From: Clostridia bacterium
GTDB taxonomy: Bacteria > Bacillota_E > RBS10-35 > JAJYVN01
Reading direction: 5' to 3'
NCBI GenBank assembly: GCA_027335545.1
Contig: DAHWHV010000246.1
Coordinates: forward strand, 1 to 6,636
DNA: 6,636 nucleotides
How positions within the stretch are numbered: position 1 is the first letter of the stretch; the number at the start of each line of letters is the position of its first letter. Both the position numbers and the translations under genes were made by a program. Positions 1-5,734 of the stretch are shown one piece after another. Below the pieces are notes generated by a model, which worked only from the letters and a program-made list of their open reading frames with translations, was not told the DNA's origin and ran no database searches.

Positions 1-327
1 CGGCGGTGCCCATGCGGTGGTGCCCGCTGTCGCGATGGGGAGGCTCGTCGCCGAGGGCGCTGGCGCGGGGCTGGAGGGGGCCAGCAGGCGCCCCAACCAA
101 GCCCCGATCCGCGCCCGGTTCACGGCCAGGCCCGCCGCCGCACACGCCCCCGCCAGCCAGGGAAGCAGGCGCCCCCCCGCCCGTCGCATCCGCCATCCGT
201 GCCACTTCCTTTCGACTGCCCTCTCCTCCGGGTCGCCCCATAGCAGATCCGCCTCCTGTGGGGCCGGGGCAAAGGGGGTCGGCGCATCGCCGCCGATCGG
301 GAACGCCTCGTCGTCCACCTCCGTCAC
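1..327 (-). CDS. Partial gene, N-terminal 109 residues of a possible single-pass membrane protein
   Basis: This reading frame begins at a GTG five bases after the stop of the TadZ-like gene and stays open to the window edge, so the 3' end is missing. The visible part starts V-T-E-V-D-D-E and has an acidic, Pro/Ala-rich stretch (residues 1-35), then a basic Arg/Trp-rich patch (about 36-53). A short hydrophobic segment flanked by Arg follows (about 54-69, LLPWLAGACAAAGLAV), then a Pro/Ser/Ala/Thr-rich stretch (84-109). Cytoplasmic tail, membrane anchor and outer linker is a layout seen in VirB8/TcpC-like and CpaB-like proteins, but no conserved domain is visible, so the function is unknown. Codon use is strongly GC3-rich and the composition is protein-like, unlike the opposite strand. 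The start is uncertain: the GTG has only a G run directly in front of it, and the next in-frame ATG is residue 47. The gap of 5 bp supports membership of the same operon. Confidence 0.62.
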   Translation of the reverse strand, partial: MTEVDDEAFPIGGDAPTPFAPAPQEADLLWGDPEERAVERKWHGWRMRRAGGRLLPWLAGACAAAGLAVNRARIGAWLGRLLAPSSPAPAPSATSLPIATAGTTAWAPP

Positions 328-332
328 CCCCC

Positions 333-1457
333 CTACAGCCCGCCCACCAGCGGCTCCAGCAGCCGCCGGACACAGCGATCCAGCCGCACGTCCTCTACCT
401 GCACCCCCAGCGGCCAACCCCCGGCGCGCAGCGCATCGGTGAGATCGGGCACCGGAGCCACCGCCTGATCACGGAAGTCGTCCATCGATGTGATGACCGC
501 CGCCGCCCTCTCCAGGGCACCCCGCCCGTCGCGTGGGTGCCAACGCATCGCCAGTACCGCTTCCCGTCCCGCCAGGGCCCGCAGGCGGGGCTTCCAGCGC
601 CCCCCGTGTTCCGTCTGTCGGTGCTCCTCGGACGGCAGCACCAGCACCTGCCGATCCGCCGCGGGCTGCGGCCAGACCCAAGCGCCGTCGCCGTCCGCGC
701 CCGCCGGCCCGGCGTCTATGATGATCCAGGCCCAGCGCCGCAGGGCCACCAGGCCCGCTACCTCCTCCGGCGTGGCGTGCAGGCACACCGCCGACAGCGC
801 CTCTGCGTGCGCCCGCGACTCCTGGCCGCCTCCCAGCAGCCGTCCCATGTCGGCCTCGTCCTCCGCCCGCCCACAGATGGCCGCCAGGTGCCACGCGCCC
901 GCCCCCGCCAGGACTACTTCCTGCCGATGCCGCGTCAGCCACCCGGCCAGGGCGGCGGCCAGCACCGTGGTCCCCACCCCACCGCACAAGCCTGTCACCG
1001 CCACCACCACCGGGTGCGACGGCAGCGGCCGTGTAATCCGCCGCTCCACTACCTGGGGTGCGGCGCCCACATGCGTCTGGACAGGCGCCAGCCAGCGGGC
1101 CGCCGCCGCAAGGGTCGCCGGGGCCCCGGCCAGCACCCCCGCCAGTTCTGGGACCTCCACCACCACATCGTAGACCCCAGCAGCGACAATGCGGTCCACT
1201 GCGGCGTCGCCCGGCCGCGCCCCCGCCGCCAACAGAACCACCCGGCAGCCTGGCCGCGCCTGGCGGTAGCGCAGCACCGCCGGACCCAGGCCCGGCCCGG
1301 TCGCTAGGTCCAGCACCAGCGCCGTGGCCGGGGTACGCGCCGCCTCATCCAGCGCGCCGCCCCCCGCCCCCGGCCCAACCACCCGCACCTCGTCCTCCGC
1401 GCTGAACGCGGCCCGCACCGCGCTTTCCGCGGCTACCCCCACCAGGGCCAGGCGCAT
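333..1457 (-). CDS. TadZ/CpaE-like P-loop protein with receiver-like N-terminal domain and degenerate Walker A
   Basis: The protein has 374 residues from the ATG at 1457. Residues 1-112 look like a degenerate response-regulator receiver fold: ALVLDL with D50 in the phospho-acceptor position, then VVLLAAG and AGVYDVVV. A linker follows, then a MinD/ParA-like domain from about 148. Its P-loop reads GLCGGVGTT (156-164), so both lysines of the usual KGGxGKT signature are replaced, by C158 and T163. A Walker B-like strand IIIDAGP (D248) follows Trp-Ala-Trp. Receiver plus SIMIBI ATPase is the CpaE/TadZ plan, known to place Tad pili or secretion systems at the cell pole or membrane; that role here is inferred. 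The last residues of the upstream membrane gene overlap this start by one base. A GTG one codon upstream (1460) would give a GTGA overlap, but AGAGGGGGG lies 7 nt from the ATG and favours it. The ATPase fold is fairly sure; the pathway is less so. Confidence 0.85.
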   Translation of the reverse strand: MRLALVGVAAESAVRAAFSAEDEVRVVGPGAGGGALDEAARTPATALVLDLATGPGLGPAVLRYRQARPGCRVVLLAAGARPGDAAVDRIVAAGVYDVVVEVPELAGVLAGAPATLAAAARWLAPVQTHVGAAPQVVERRITRPLPSHPVVVAVTGLCGGVGTTVLAAALAGWLTRHRQEVVLAGAGAWHLAAICGRAEDEADMGRLLGGGQESRAHAEALSAVCLHATPEEVAGLVALRRWAWIIIDAGPAGADGDGAWVWPQPAADRQVLVLPSEEHRQTEHGGRWKPRLRALAGREAVLAMRWHPRDGRGALERAAAVITSMDDFRDQAVAPVPDLTDALRAGGWPLGVQVEDVRLDRCVRRLLEPLVGGL

Positions 1458-1624
1458 CACCGATCCCCCCTCTTGCGGCCGAGTCCGCGTTCGGCGCGGA
1501 GGCGCCACGCCACCAGGGCCAGCAGGCACCCGCCCAGCAACACCCCGGCCTCCACCAGCCACAGCAGCCGCGGCACGGTCCCGATCATCGCCATCCCCCT
1601 CCGCCCCCTCTCTGCCGGCATCAT
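1457..1624 (-). CDS. Small single-pass membrane protein, 55 aa
   Basis: A short gene lies between the transglycosylase and the TadZ-like gene. It overlaps the first by 4 bp (ATGA) and the second by one base, which is strong evidence of a real, translationally coupled gene. From the ATG at 1624 it encodes 55 residues. Residues 21-41 (LLWLVEAGVLLGGCLLALVAW) form one clear membrane helix, followed by an Arg/Lys-rich tail (RLRAERGLGRKRGDR) that should stay in the cytoplasm by the positive-inside rule. An alternative start is M13 (position 1588), which has GGAGG at a spacing of 8 nt and would give a 43-residue protein. I do not recognise the family. Small bitopic proteins are common accessory subunits of T4SS and Tad inner-membrane complexes, so a scaffold or partner role beside the TadZ-like protein is a reasonable inference only. 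Confidence 0.7.
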   Translation of the reverse strand: MMPAERGRRGMAMIGTVPRLLWLVEAGVLLGGCLLALVAWRLRAERGLGRKRGDR

Positions 1625-2571
1625 CCACCCCCCCGCAAGGCCGCCCCGCCAACCCCCACCGTCACCGGCACCACGACCGTCCGCTTGGTGGTGACCGTAT
1701 GCACCGTGCCATGCGGCCCCGTAGTGGTCTTCTTCGTGGTCACTACATATCGCCACACCGCCGTCACGCGGGTCGTCGCCGCCGCCGCCACCCAGCAGAC
1801 CGCGCCCGACGGCACCACCCCCCCCGTGATGCCGTCGCCCGGACCACAGGGCAGCACGGGGTTGGTGCCGCCGCCGCCCGTCGCCGTGAGGCTGCCTGGC
1901 GGCACCAACCCCGTCACCGTCGCCGACCCCGCCAACGGCTGCGGCGGCCTATATGGCGCGTAAGCCGTCACCAGCACCTTGCCGCCGCCCGCGATCCGCT
2001 CCGCCGCCAGGTGCGGCCCCGCCAGGATCGCGTGCAGGGCCGCCAACACCGCACCGGCGTACCCGGGGTCGAACGCCCACCCGTTGGCCGCCGTGCCCGC
2101 GTTGTACGCCTCCAGGGCACCGGCGACGTTCCTGGGATACCGCGCCAGGGCCCCCGCCAGGATCGCCACCCCGGCGCGCACGTTGGCCGCCGGGGCATAT
2201 GGGTCGCCGGTGAGGCCATAGGCCGCCCAGTTCGCGGAGTTCACCTGCATCAGCCCCGCGTCCGTCGTGTGGTTCGGGTTGCGGTGTGTGGCCATCCAGA
2301 GGCCGCCGCTCTCGTGGTCTATGACCGCCAGGACAAGGGCCATCGGGACACTGCCCGCTTCCTGTGCGACTAGGCCCGTGGCCCAGAGACCCAGAGCGGG
2401 CGGCAGCCCCGCCGCCCCTCCCCCAAACAACGCGCCCAGGGCCAGCAAGGGCAACATCATGAGGAAAAGTGTCAATGCCACCGCCCCGCCGACGGCCCAG
2501 GCGACAATCTTCCGCCAGTCCACCCCCAAAGCGTCCAGCACCGCCACCACAGCCTTGGCCAGACTCGCCAT
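1621..2571 (-). CDS. Membrane-anchored family-1 lytic transglycosylase (VirB1-like), 316 aa
   Basis: This enzyme cleaves the MurNAc-GlcNAc bond of peptidoglycan with formation of 1,6-anhydroMurNAc, making a local hole for the secretion channel. The start is the ATG at 2571 with GGGAGG just upstream. Residues 25-50 form a hydrophobic signal-anchor (AVALTLFLMMLPLLALGALF). The SLT domain spans about 66-185: catalytic E87 in DHESGG, then GLMQVN (106-111), then AYNAG (155-159), the standard family-1 motif set. After the domain comes a Pro/Gly/Thr-rich tail with two cysteines (C242, C259) that could form a disulfide, and a Thr/Val/Lys-rich end (about 270-305) without a recognised fold. The stop overlaps the next gene by 4 bp. 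The frame is open for 100 more codons upstream, but that part runs antisense to the plus-strand gene and has an unlike composition, so it was not used. The enzyme class is secure; the link to conjugation comes from context. Confidence 0.93.
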   Translation of the reverse strand: MASLAKAVVAVLDALGVDWRKIVAWAVGGAVALTLFLMMLPLLALGALFGGGAAGLPPALGLWATGLVAQEAGSVPMALVLAVIDHESGGLWMATHRNPNHTTDAGLMQVNSANWAAYGLTGDPYAPAANVRAGVAILAGALARYPRNVAGALEAYNAGTAANGWAFDPGYAGAVLAALHAILAGPHLAAERIAGGGKVLVTAYAPYRPPQPLAGSATVTGLVPPGSLTATGGGGTNPVLPCGPGDGITGGVVPSGAVCWVAAAATTRVTAVWRYVVTTKKTTTGPHGTVHTVTTKRTVVVPVTVGVGGAALRGGG

Positions 2572-2620
2572 GGCCTCCCACCCCCCCCCATAGAAACGCC
2601 TCTGAACGCAGCATCCCCCC

Positions 2621-2660
2621 AAGCAAAAAGCCGGCGGGCCAAGCGCCGCCCGGCTTTGCG
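2621..2660 (-). terminator. Intrinsic terminator-like hairpin (minus strand) upstream of the transglycosylase
   Basis: An inverted repeat pairs AAAGCCGG (2627-2634) with CCGGCTTT (2650-2657). It is extended by CGG/CCG with a one-base bulge and has a small loop around CCAA. On the minus strand the stem is followed by TTTTT, GC and TT (2629-2621), the form of a rho-independent terminator. On the plus strand only TTT follows. It would stop antisense transcription coming from the virB4 side, or act as a leader attenuator for the left operon, because the ATG lies only about 50 nt downstream. Confidence 0.6.
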
Positions 2661-2694
2661 GGGCGGCGTATCGTGTTTCCCGGGGGGGGTTGAG

Positions 2695-3567
2695 GTGCGA
2701 ATCGTTGTTGACGCAGAGGTGAGTCGCAGTGGCACCCAGTGGACCGCCAGGGCGGGTGGCCTCACGGAAACCGCAGCCACCCGGGCGGAGGCCGCGGCGC
2801 ATATCGCCGTCGCGGTGCGGGGGGCCATCTATGGCGACTACCGGCCGACGATCATCGCCTCCGACGGGCACAGTGCATTGCTGTGGCGTGAGGCGGGGGC
2901 CGGATGGCTATACGCCATAGACCCGGAGAAGCAGCCGGGCCCCACTCTGATGGGCAGGGAGGGGGGATCCGTCGAACGGGGTGTGTGCGAGAGACTCGCC
3001 CGGCAGGACCTGGCGCAGGCCGTCGACTCCGCCCGCCGGCAACGCGGCGAACCCCTCGTTGGCGAACACCTCCTACAGCACGAGGCCGACCGCCAGGAAC
3101 ATCGCCGCTGGGCCGCCTGGCAGCAGGGATACCAGGACGGCAAGCAGGCCGGCCTGGAAGACCGCCAGTGCCGCGTACTGGCCGACCTGCGCCAGGTCGG
3201 CAAGGAGTACACCGACGCACCCGCCCGCGCAGACTTCTGTTACCGGGAAGGCGCCCAACCCTTCGACTTGCCACCGGCCCTACAGCCGGGGCCCGTCCTG
3301 GGGATGCGCTGGAATCCTGATCGGGACACCGTTGAAACAGAGTACGCAGACGGCCATATCGGCGTAGAGCCCTCCACGGCGGTCGATGCCCGGCTGGAAG
3401 GCAACCTCGCCCTACAGGCCCTCCTCAACGCCGCTGCCCGTACACCCAACGCCTGGGCACTTACGCCCGCAGGCGCCAAGGCGCACCCTGCCGTGGATGT
3501 GGCCGCCGTGGCCGCCCGACTCCGGGATGCCCCGGCCCGCCAGCGGGACGAGGGCTTGGATCGGTGA
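2695..3567 (+). CDS. Hypothetical protein, 290 aa, with a weakly HicB-like N-terminal region
   Basis: I do not recognise the full protein. The start chosen is GTG at 2695, five bases after a run of eight G (2682-2689) that could serve as ribosome binding site; an ATG at 2656 lies inside the hairpin and is less likely. Residues 1-48 read as two beta strands and a helix (RIVVDAEVS, TQWTARAGGL, then TRAEAAAHIAVAVRGAI), reminiscent of the small HicB-like fold, but the match is weak. A second strand-rich part follows (51-76, ending GWLYAIDP). Residues 95-175 are charged and helical, rich in Gln, Arg and Glu, with GYQDGKQAGLEDR as a likely coiled or amphipathic stretch. The C-terminal part (200-290) has MRWNPDRDTVETEYADG, then helices. 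There is no signal peptide or membrane helix, so it should be cytoplasmic. It is transcribed away from the transglycosylase and toward virB4. Codon use is natural and GC-rich, so I am confident it is a gene. Confidence 0.82.
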   Translation: MRIVVDAEVSRSGTQWTARAGGLTETAATRAEAAAHIAVAVRGAIYGDYRPTIIASDGHSALLWREAGAGWLYAIDPEKQPGPTLMGREGGSVERGVCERLARQDLAQAVDSARRQRGEPLVGEHLLQHEADRQEHRRWAAWQQGYQDGKQAGLEDRQCRVLADLRQVGKEYTDAPARADFCYREGAQPFDLPPALQPGPVLGMRWNPDRDTVETEYADGHIGVEPSTAVDARLEGNLALQALLNAAARTPNAWALTPAGAKAHPAVDVAAVAARLRDAPARQRDEGLDR

Positions 3568-3575
3568 GACGGGGC

Positions 3576-3625
3576 GGCACGGGGGGGGGGCCCGGACCAG
3601 CGGCAGGGGCCGGGCCCGGGGTGCC
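3576..3625 (+). repeat. Intergenic hairpin with a run of ten G between the two plus-strand genes
   Basis: The 78-bp gap holds an inverted repeat: GGGCCCGG (3588-3595) pairs with CCGGGCCC (3610-3617), and outside it GGCAC (3576-3580) can pair with GTGCC (3621-3625). The left side includes ten consecutive G (3581-3590). There is no T tract, so it is not a standard intrinsic terminator. It may reduce read-through, stabilise the upstream mRNA, or simply be a structured GC spacer. Confidence 0.45.
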
Positions 3626-3631
3626 CCCGAG

Positions 3632-3640
3632 AGGAGGAGG
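3632..3640 (+). promoter_or_regulatory. Ribosome binding site of the 84-aa gene
   Basis: AGGAGGAGG lies 5 nt before the ATG at 3646. It is the cleanest Shine-Dalgarno sequence in the window and the main reason to accept this short gene and its start. Confidence 0.8.
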
Positions 3641-3645
3641 AACGT

Positions 3646-3900
3646 ATGGGCGCCGACGAAGCAAAAGTACGGCAGCAGGTCCTCTCCACGGTGGATCGGT
3701 GGAGGGGAATGGCGAACGCCACACAGGACCCCTGGCGCGCCCTGTGGCTGCGAGCCGCCGCAAACAGTGTGGAACGAACGCTGGCCGACCTCGGCACCAC
3801 GGCGGCGGTCGTCGCCGTCACCCGGGAAGCAGCCGCCCTGGCCGTCAGATCAACATCAAGTCGCTTCCGGGGGGACCAAGACGCCGGGTTGGACCGGTAG
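3646..3900 (+). CDS. Small hypothetical protein, 84 aa
   Basis: A short gene starts at ATG 3646 behind a strong AGGAGG site and ends with TAG. I do not recognise the family. The protein has no membrane helix or signal peptide and is predicted to be mostly alpha-helical and soluble: an N-terminal amphipathic helix (about 4-22), a second with DPWRALWLRAAANSVERTLADL (28-49), and a third rich in Ala and Val (about 52-67). The tail is basic and polar. The last four residues, GLDR, are the same as those of the 290-aa protein upstream. It is probably cotranscribed with that gene, 78 bp downstream, and ends 88 bp before the convergent virB4 stop. A small regulator or partner of the upstream protein is possible but not shown. 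Confidence 0.72.
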   Translation: MGADEAKVRQQVLSTVDRWRGMANATQDPWRALWLRAAANSVERTLADLGTTAAVVAVTREAAALAVRSTSSRFRGDQDAGLDR

Positions 3901-3914
3901 GTCACTGCGGGGGA

Positions 3915-3934
3915 TGGGGCCACACGAGGCCCCA
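3915..3934. terminator. Short GC hairpin after the 84-aa gene
   Basis: TGGGGCC (3915-3921) and GGCCCCA (3928-3934) form a perfect 7-bp stem with the six-base loop ACACGA, 14 bases after the stop of the plus-strand gene. No T run follows, so termination efficiency is uncertain; a role as 3'-end structure of the plus-strand mRNA is the simplest reading. Confidence 0.45.
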
Positions 3935-3959
3935 CCCCCCCGTGCTGCCCCGGCCCCTT

Positions 3960-3988
3960 GCGGCCCCGGGCCGGTGGCCCGGGGCCGC
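3960..3988. terminator. Perfect 13-bp GC hairpin between convergent genes
   Basis: GCGGCCCCGGGCC (3960-3972) is followed by GGT and then its exact reverse complement (3976-3988). On the minus strand it begins at the first base after the virB4 stop codon. All pairs are G-C, so it is extremely stable, but neither side is followed by a T tract. It most likely ends or protects the virB4 transcript and blocks read-through into the plus-strand genes, acting from both directions. Confidence 0.55.
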
Positions 3989-5734
3989 TCAACGTGTCGC
4001 CGCCGCAATGATCTCCGCTTCCCCCGGCGCCGCCTCGATGTACAGGCGCAGGTGCTGGTTCCCCGCCAGCAGCAGCCCCTCGCCGCGCCGGGCCCCAGCC
4101 AACAGGTCACACTCCGCCTCGGAGAGCCTTAGCAGGTCGCGCATCGCCTCCAGATCCTTCGCCTCCTGCCGCATGAGAAGCTTGGTGCTGGCGTTGGACA
4201 GGACCGGCTGCCCCAGCCGCGCCAACTCCGGCGCCAGGAAGTCCACCAGGTTCTGCGTGGCGACGATCAACGAACCCCCGTACTTGCGGATGCGCTTGGA
4301 CAGGTCTCGCAGGAACCCCAGGGCCTGCGGCGTCTGTGGGTCCGCCAGCAGCCAAGCCTCGTCTACCAGCAGCGTTGTCTGGCGCCCGGCGGCCCGCCCC
4401 GCGCGCACCTGGTCCCAGAGGTACCCCAGAACGTTGAAATACTGGGCGCGCCGCACGTTGTCGCTCGCCTCAACCAGGGCGTTGAGGTCAAACACAGTGA
4501 AGTCGCTGGTCGGTGCCACCGTCGTCTGCCCCGCCCACAGGGCGCTGTCGGCCCCGGTCGCCGCGTCCCGCAGCAGCAACTCCAGCCGGCCGCCCGGCGG
4601 CAACGCCGCGTGTACATCGGCCACCGTCGGCCAGACCGCCACCGTCGCGGGGTCCGTCTGCCACACCACCCCCTTGCCCGCGTAGGCCACCAAGATTGCT
4701 TCCTGAAGTTGTGCGCGCTCCGCGTCGTCGATGCTGGGCAAATACAAGGCGAAAAACGTCTTGAGCCACTGCAAATGGGTCGCCAGCGGCCCGCGCACGC
4801 CGCCACCCGTCTCCTCAACATCGGTGTCCGCCGCCCCCCGCACCTGCAAGGGGTTGATCCTCCCATGCTCGCCGTCCGCGGCCACCACACTGCCACCCAG
4901 CGTCTCCGCCAGGCCGGTGTACTCCCGCTCCGGATCAAGCACCAACACCCGCGCGCCCAACGCGAATTCGCGCAGCAGCAGCACTTTCGCCGCGTAACTC
5001 TTGCCGGTACCCGAAGCCCCCAGGATGTTCACGTTCGGATTCGTGAGCCCGCTGTCCGCCGGCGGGTCCCGGCGATCCACCAGCACGATCCCCCCCGCGC
5101 CGTCACGACCCAGGATGATTCCGTGCCCGTGGTTGAGCCCGGTGGACACCCAGGGGTAGGACGCGGCCACCGTCGCCGCGGGCATCTCCCGGCTCCCCAG
5201 CGCCCCGATCTCCGGCGGCAGCAGGCCCCACGGTCCCGCCGCCCGCAACCCGTCCTGCTGCTGCCAGACGGCCGGGCGCAGGCGCATTGACGCGCCGGCC
5301 GCCGCCGCCTCTACCACCCGCACCCGCTGAGCCAGGGTTTCCGCGTCCGGCGCCAGAACCAGCAGCACGACCGTCGTGTGGTACACCCGCTGGCTCTGCT
5401 GGTCGATCTCCCGCAACAACGCCTGCGCGTCTCCCAGTCCCTGTTCCCAGCGGGACCGCAGCAGGGCCTTCCCGCTTTCCGCTGACAGGCGCGCCGTGTA
5501 CTCCTGGATCGAGGTGTTGAGGGCCGCCAGCAGCTTCCCAGGGTCGCTGGGCACCAGGTGCAACGAAGCCGACACCCCCGGTAGGGTGGCCAGGCGGGCC
5601 AACCAGGCCGGGCCAACACGGGGGGGGTAGTCCAGGACCACCAGCACCTCCCCATACACATCCCCCAACCCCACCCCCATCCGCGAGAAGTCCAGGGCGG
5701 GCGGCGCCAACTGATCCAGCAGCATCCTGATCAC
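3989..5734 (-). CDS. virB4: VirB4/TraE-family conjugation ATPase, 581 aa (C-terminal motor module)
   Basis: This is the conserved T4SS motor that uses ATP at the inner membrane to assemble the channel or pilus and move substrate. Motifs in order: a region typical of the VirB4 middle part (1-200), Walker A GASGTGKS (239-246, K245), DPEREY (268-273), INPLQ (293-297), Walker B TLLVDEAWLL (454-463, D458 E459), and TQN (493-495) in the sensor-like strand, ending with AAATR. This matches the VirB4 C-terminal RecA-like domain. It starts with GTG at 5734, overlapping the TraC-like stop by 4 bp (GTGA), with GGAG five bases upstream; an ATG three codons later (5725) is possible. At 581 residues it is shorter than many full VirB4 proteins, and the missing N-terminal part appears to be the separate upstream gene. 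A C8 run in the coding strand (Y36-P-P-R39) is a possible slippage point. Confidence 0.95.
   Translation of the reverse strand: MIRMLLDQLAPPALDFSRMGVGLGDVYGEVLVVLDYPPRVGPAWLARLATLPGVSASLHLVPSDPGKLLAALNTSIQEYTARLSAESGKALLRSRWEQGLGDAQALLREIDQQSQRVYHTTVVLLVLAPDAETLAQRVRVVEAAAAGASMRLRPAVWQQQDGLRAAGPWGLLPPEIGALGSREMPAATVAASYPWVSTGLNHGHGIILGRDGAGGIVLVDRRDPPADSGLTNPNVNILGASGTGKSYAAKVLLLREFALGARVLVLDPEREYTGLAETLGGSVVAADGEHGRINPLQVRGAADTDVEETGGGVRGPLATHLQWLKTFFALYLPSIDDAERAQLQEAILVAYAGKGVVWQTDPATVAVWPTVADVHAALPPGGRLELLLRDAATGADSALWAGQTTVAPTSDFTVFDLNALVEASDNVRRAQYFNVLGYLWDQVRAGRAAGRQTTLLVDEAWLLADPQTPQALGFLRDLSKRIRKYGGSLIVATQNLVDFLAPELARLGQPVLSNASTKLLMRQEAKDLEAMRDLLRLSEAECDLLAGARRGEGLLLAGNQHLRLYIEAAPGEAEIIAAATR

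Noticed and set aside
1..196. Alternative minus-strand start at ATG 196 with AAAGGAAG eight bases upstream
   Set aside because: The binding site looks good, but the encoded frame is Gly/Pro/Arg-rich without protein-like pattern, whereas the overlapping frame from GTG 327 has sensible composition and codon use.
6..1307. Long plus-strand reading frame opposite the TadZ-like gene
   Set aside because: It is Arg/Pro/His-rich with no recognisable motif, typical of the antisense of a GC-rich gene; the minus-strand frame has a clear P-loop protein.
1458..1652. 65-codon upstream extension of the TadZ-like frame
   Set aside because: It overlaps the small membrane gene in another frame and has low-complexity Gly/Arg composition; the ATG at 1457 has a G-rich binding site and fits the operon overlap.
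2572..2871. 100-codon upstream extension of the transglycosylase frame
   Set aside because: It runs through the terminator hairpin and antisense to the 290-aa gene, and it would put the membrane anchor far from the N-terminus.
3240..3992. Minus-strand frame opposite the two plus-strand genes
   Set aside because: Ser/Arg/Pro-rich shadow without motif; the plus-strand genes have better starts and composition.
3564..4685. Long plus-strand frame running into virB4
   Set aside because: It is antisense to the Walker B region of virB4 and has Ser/Arg-rich composition.
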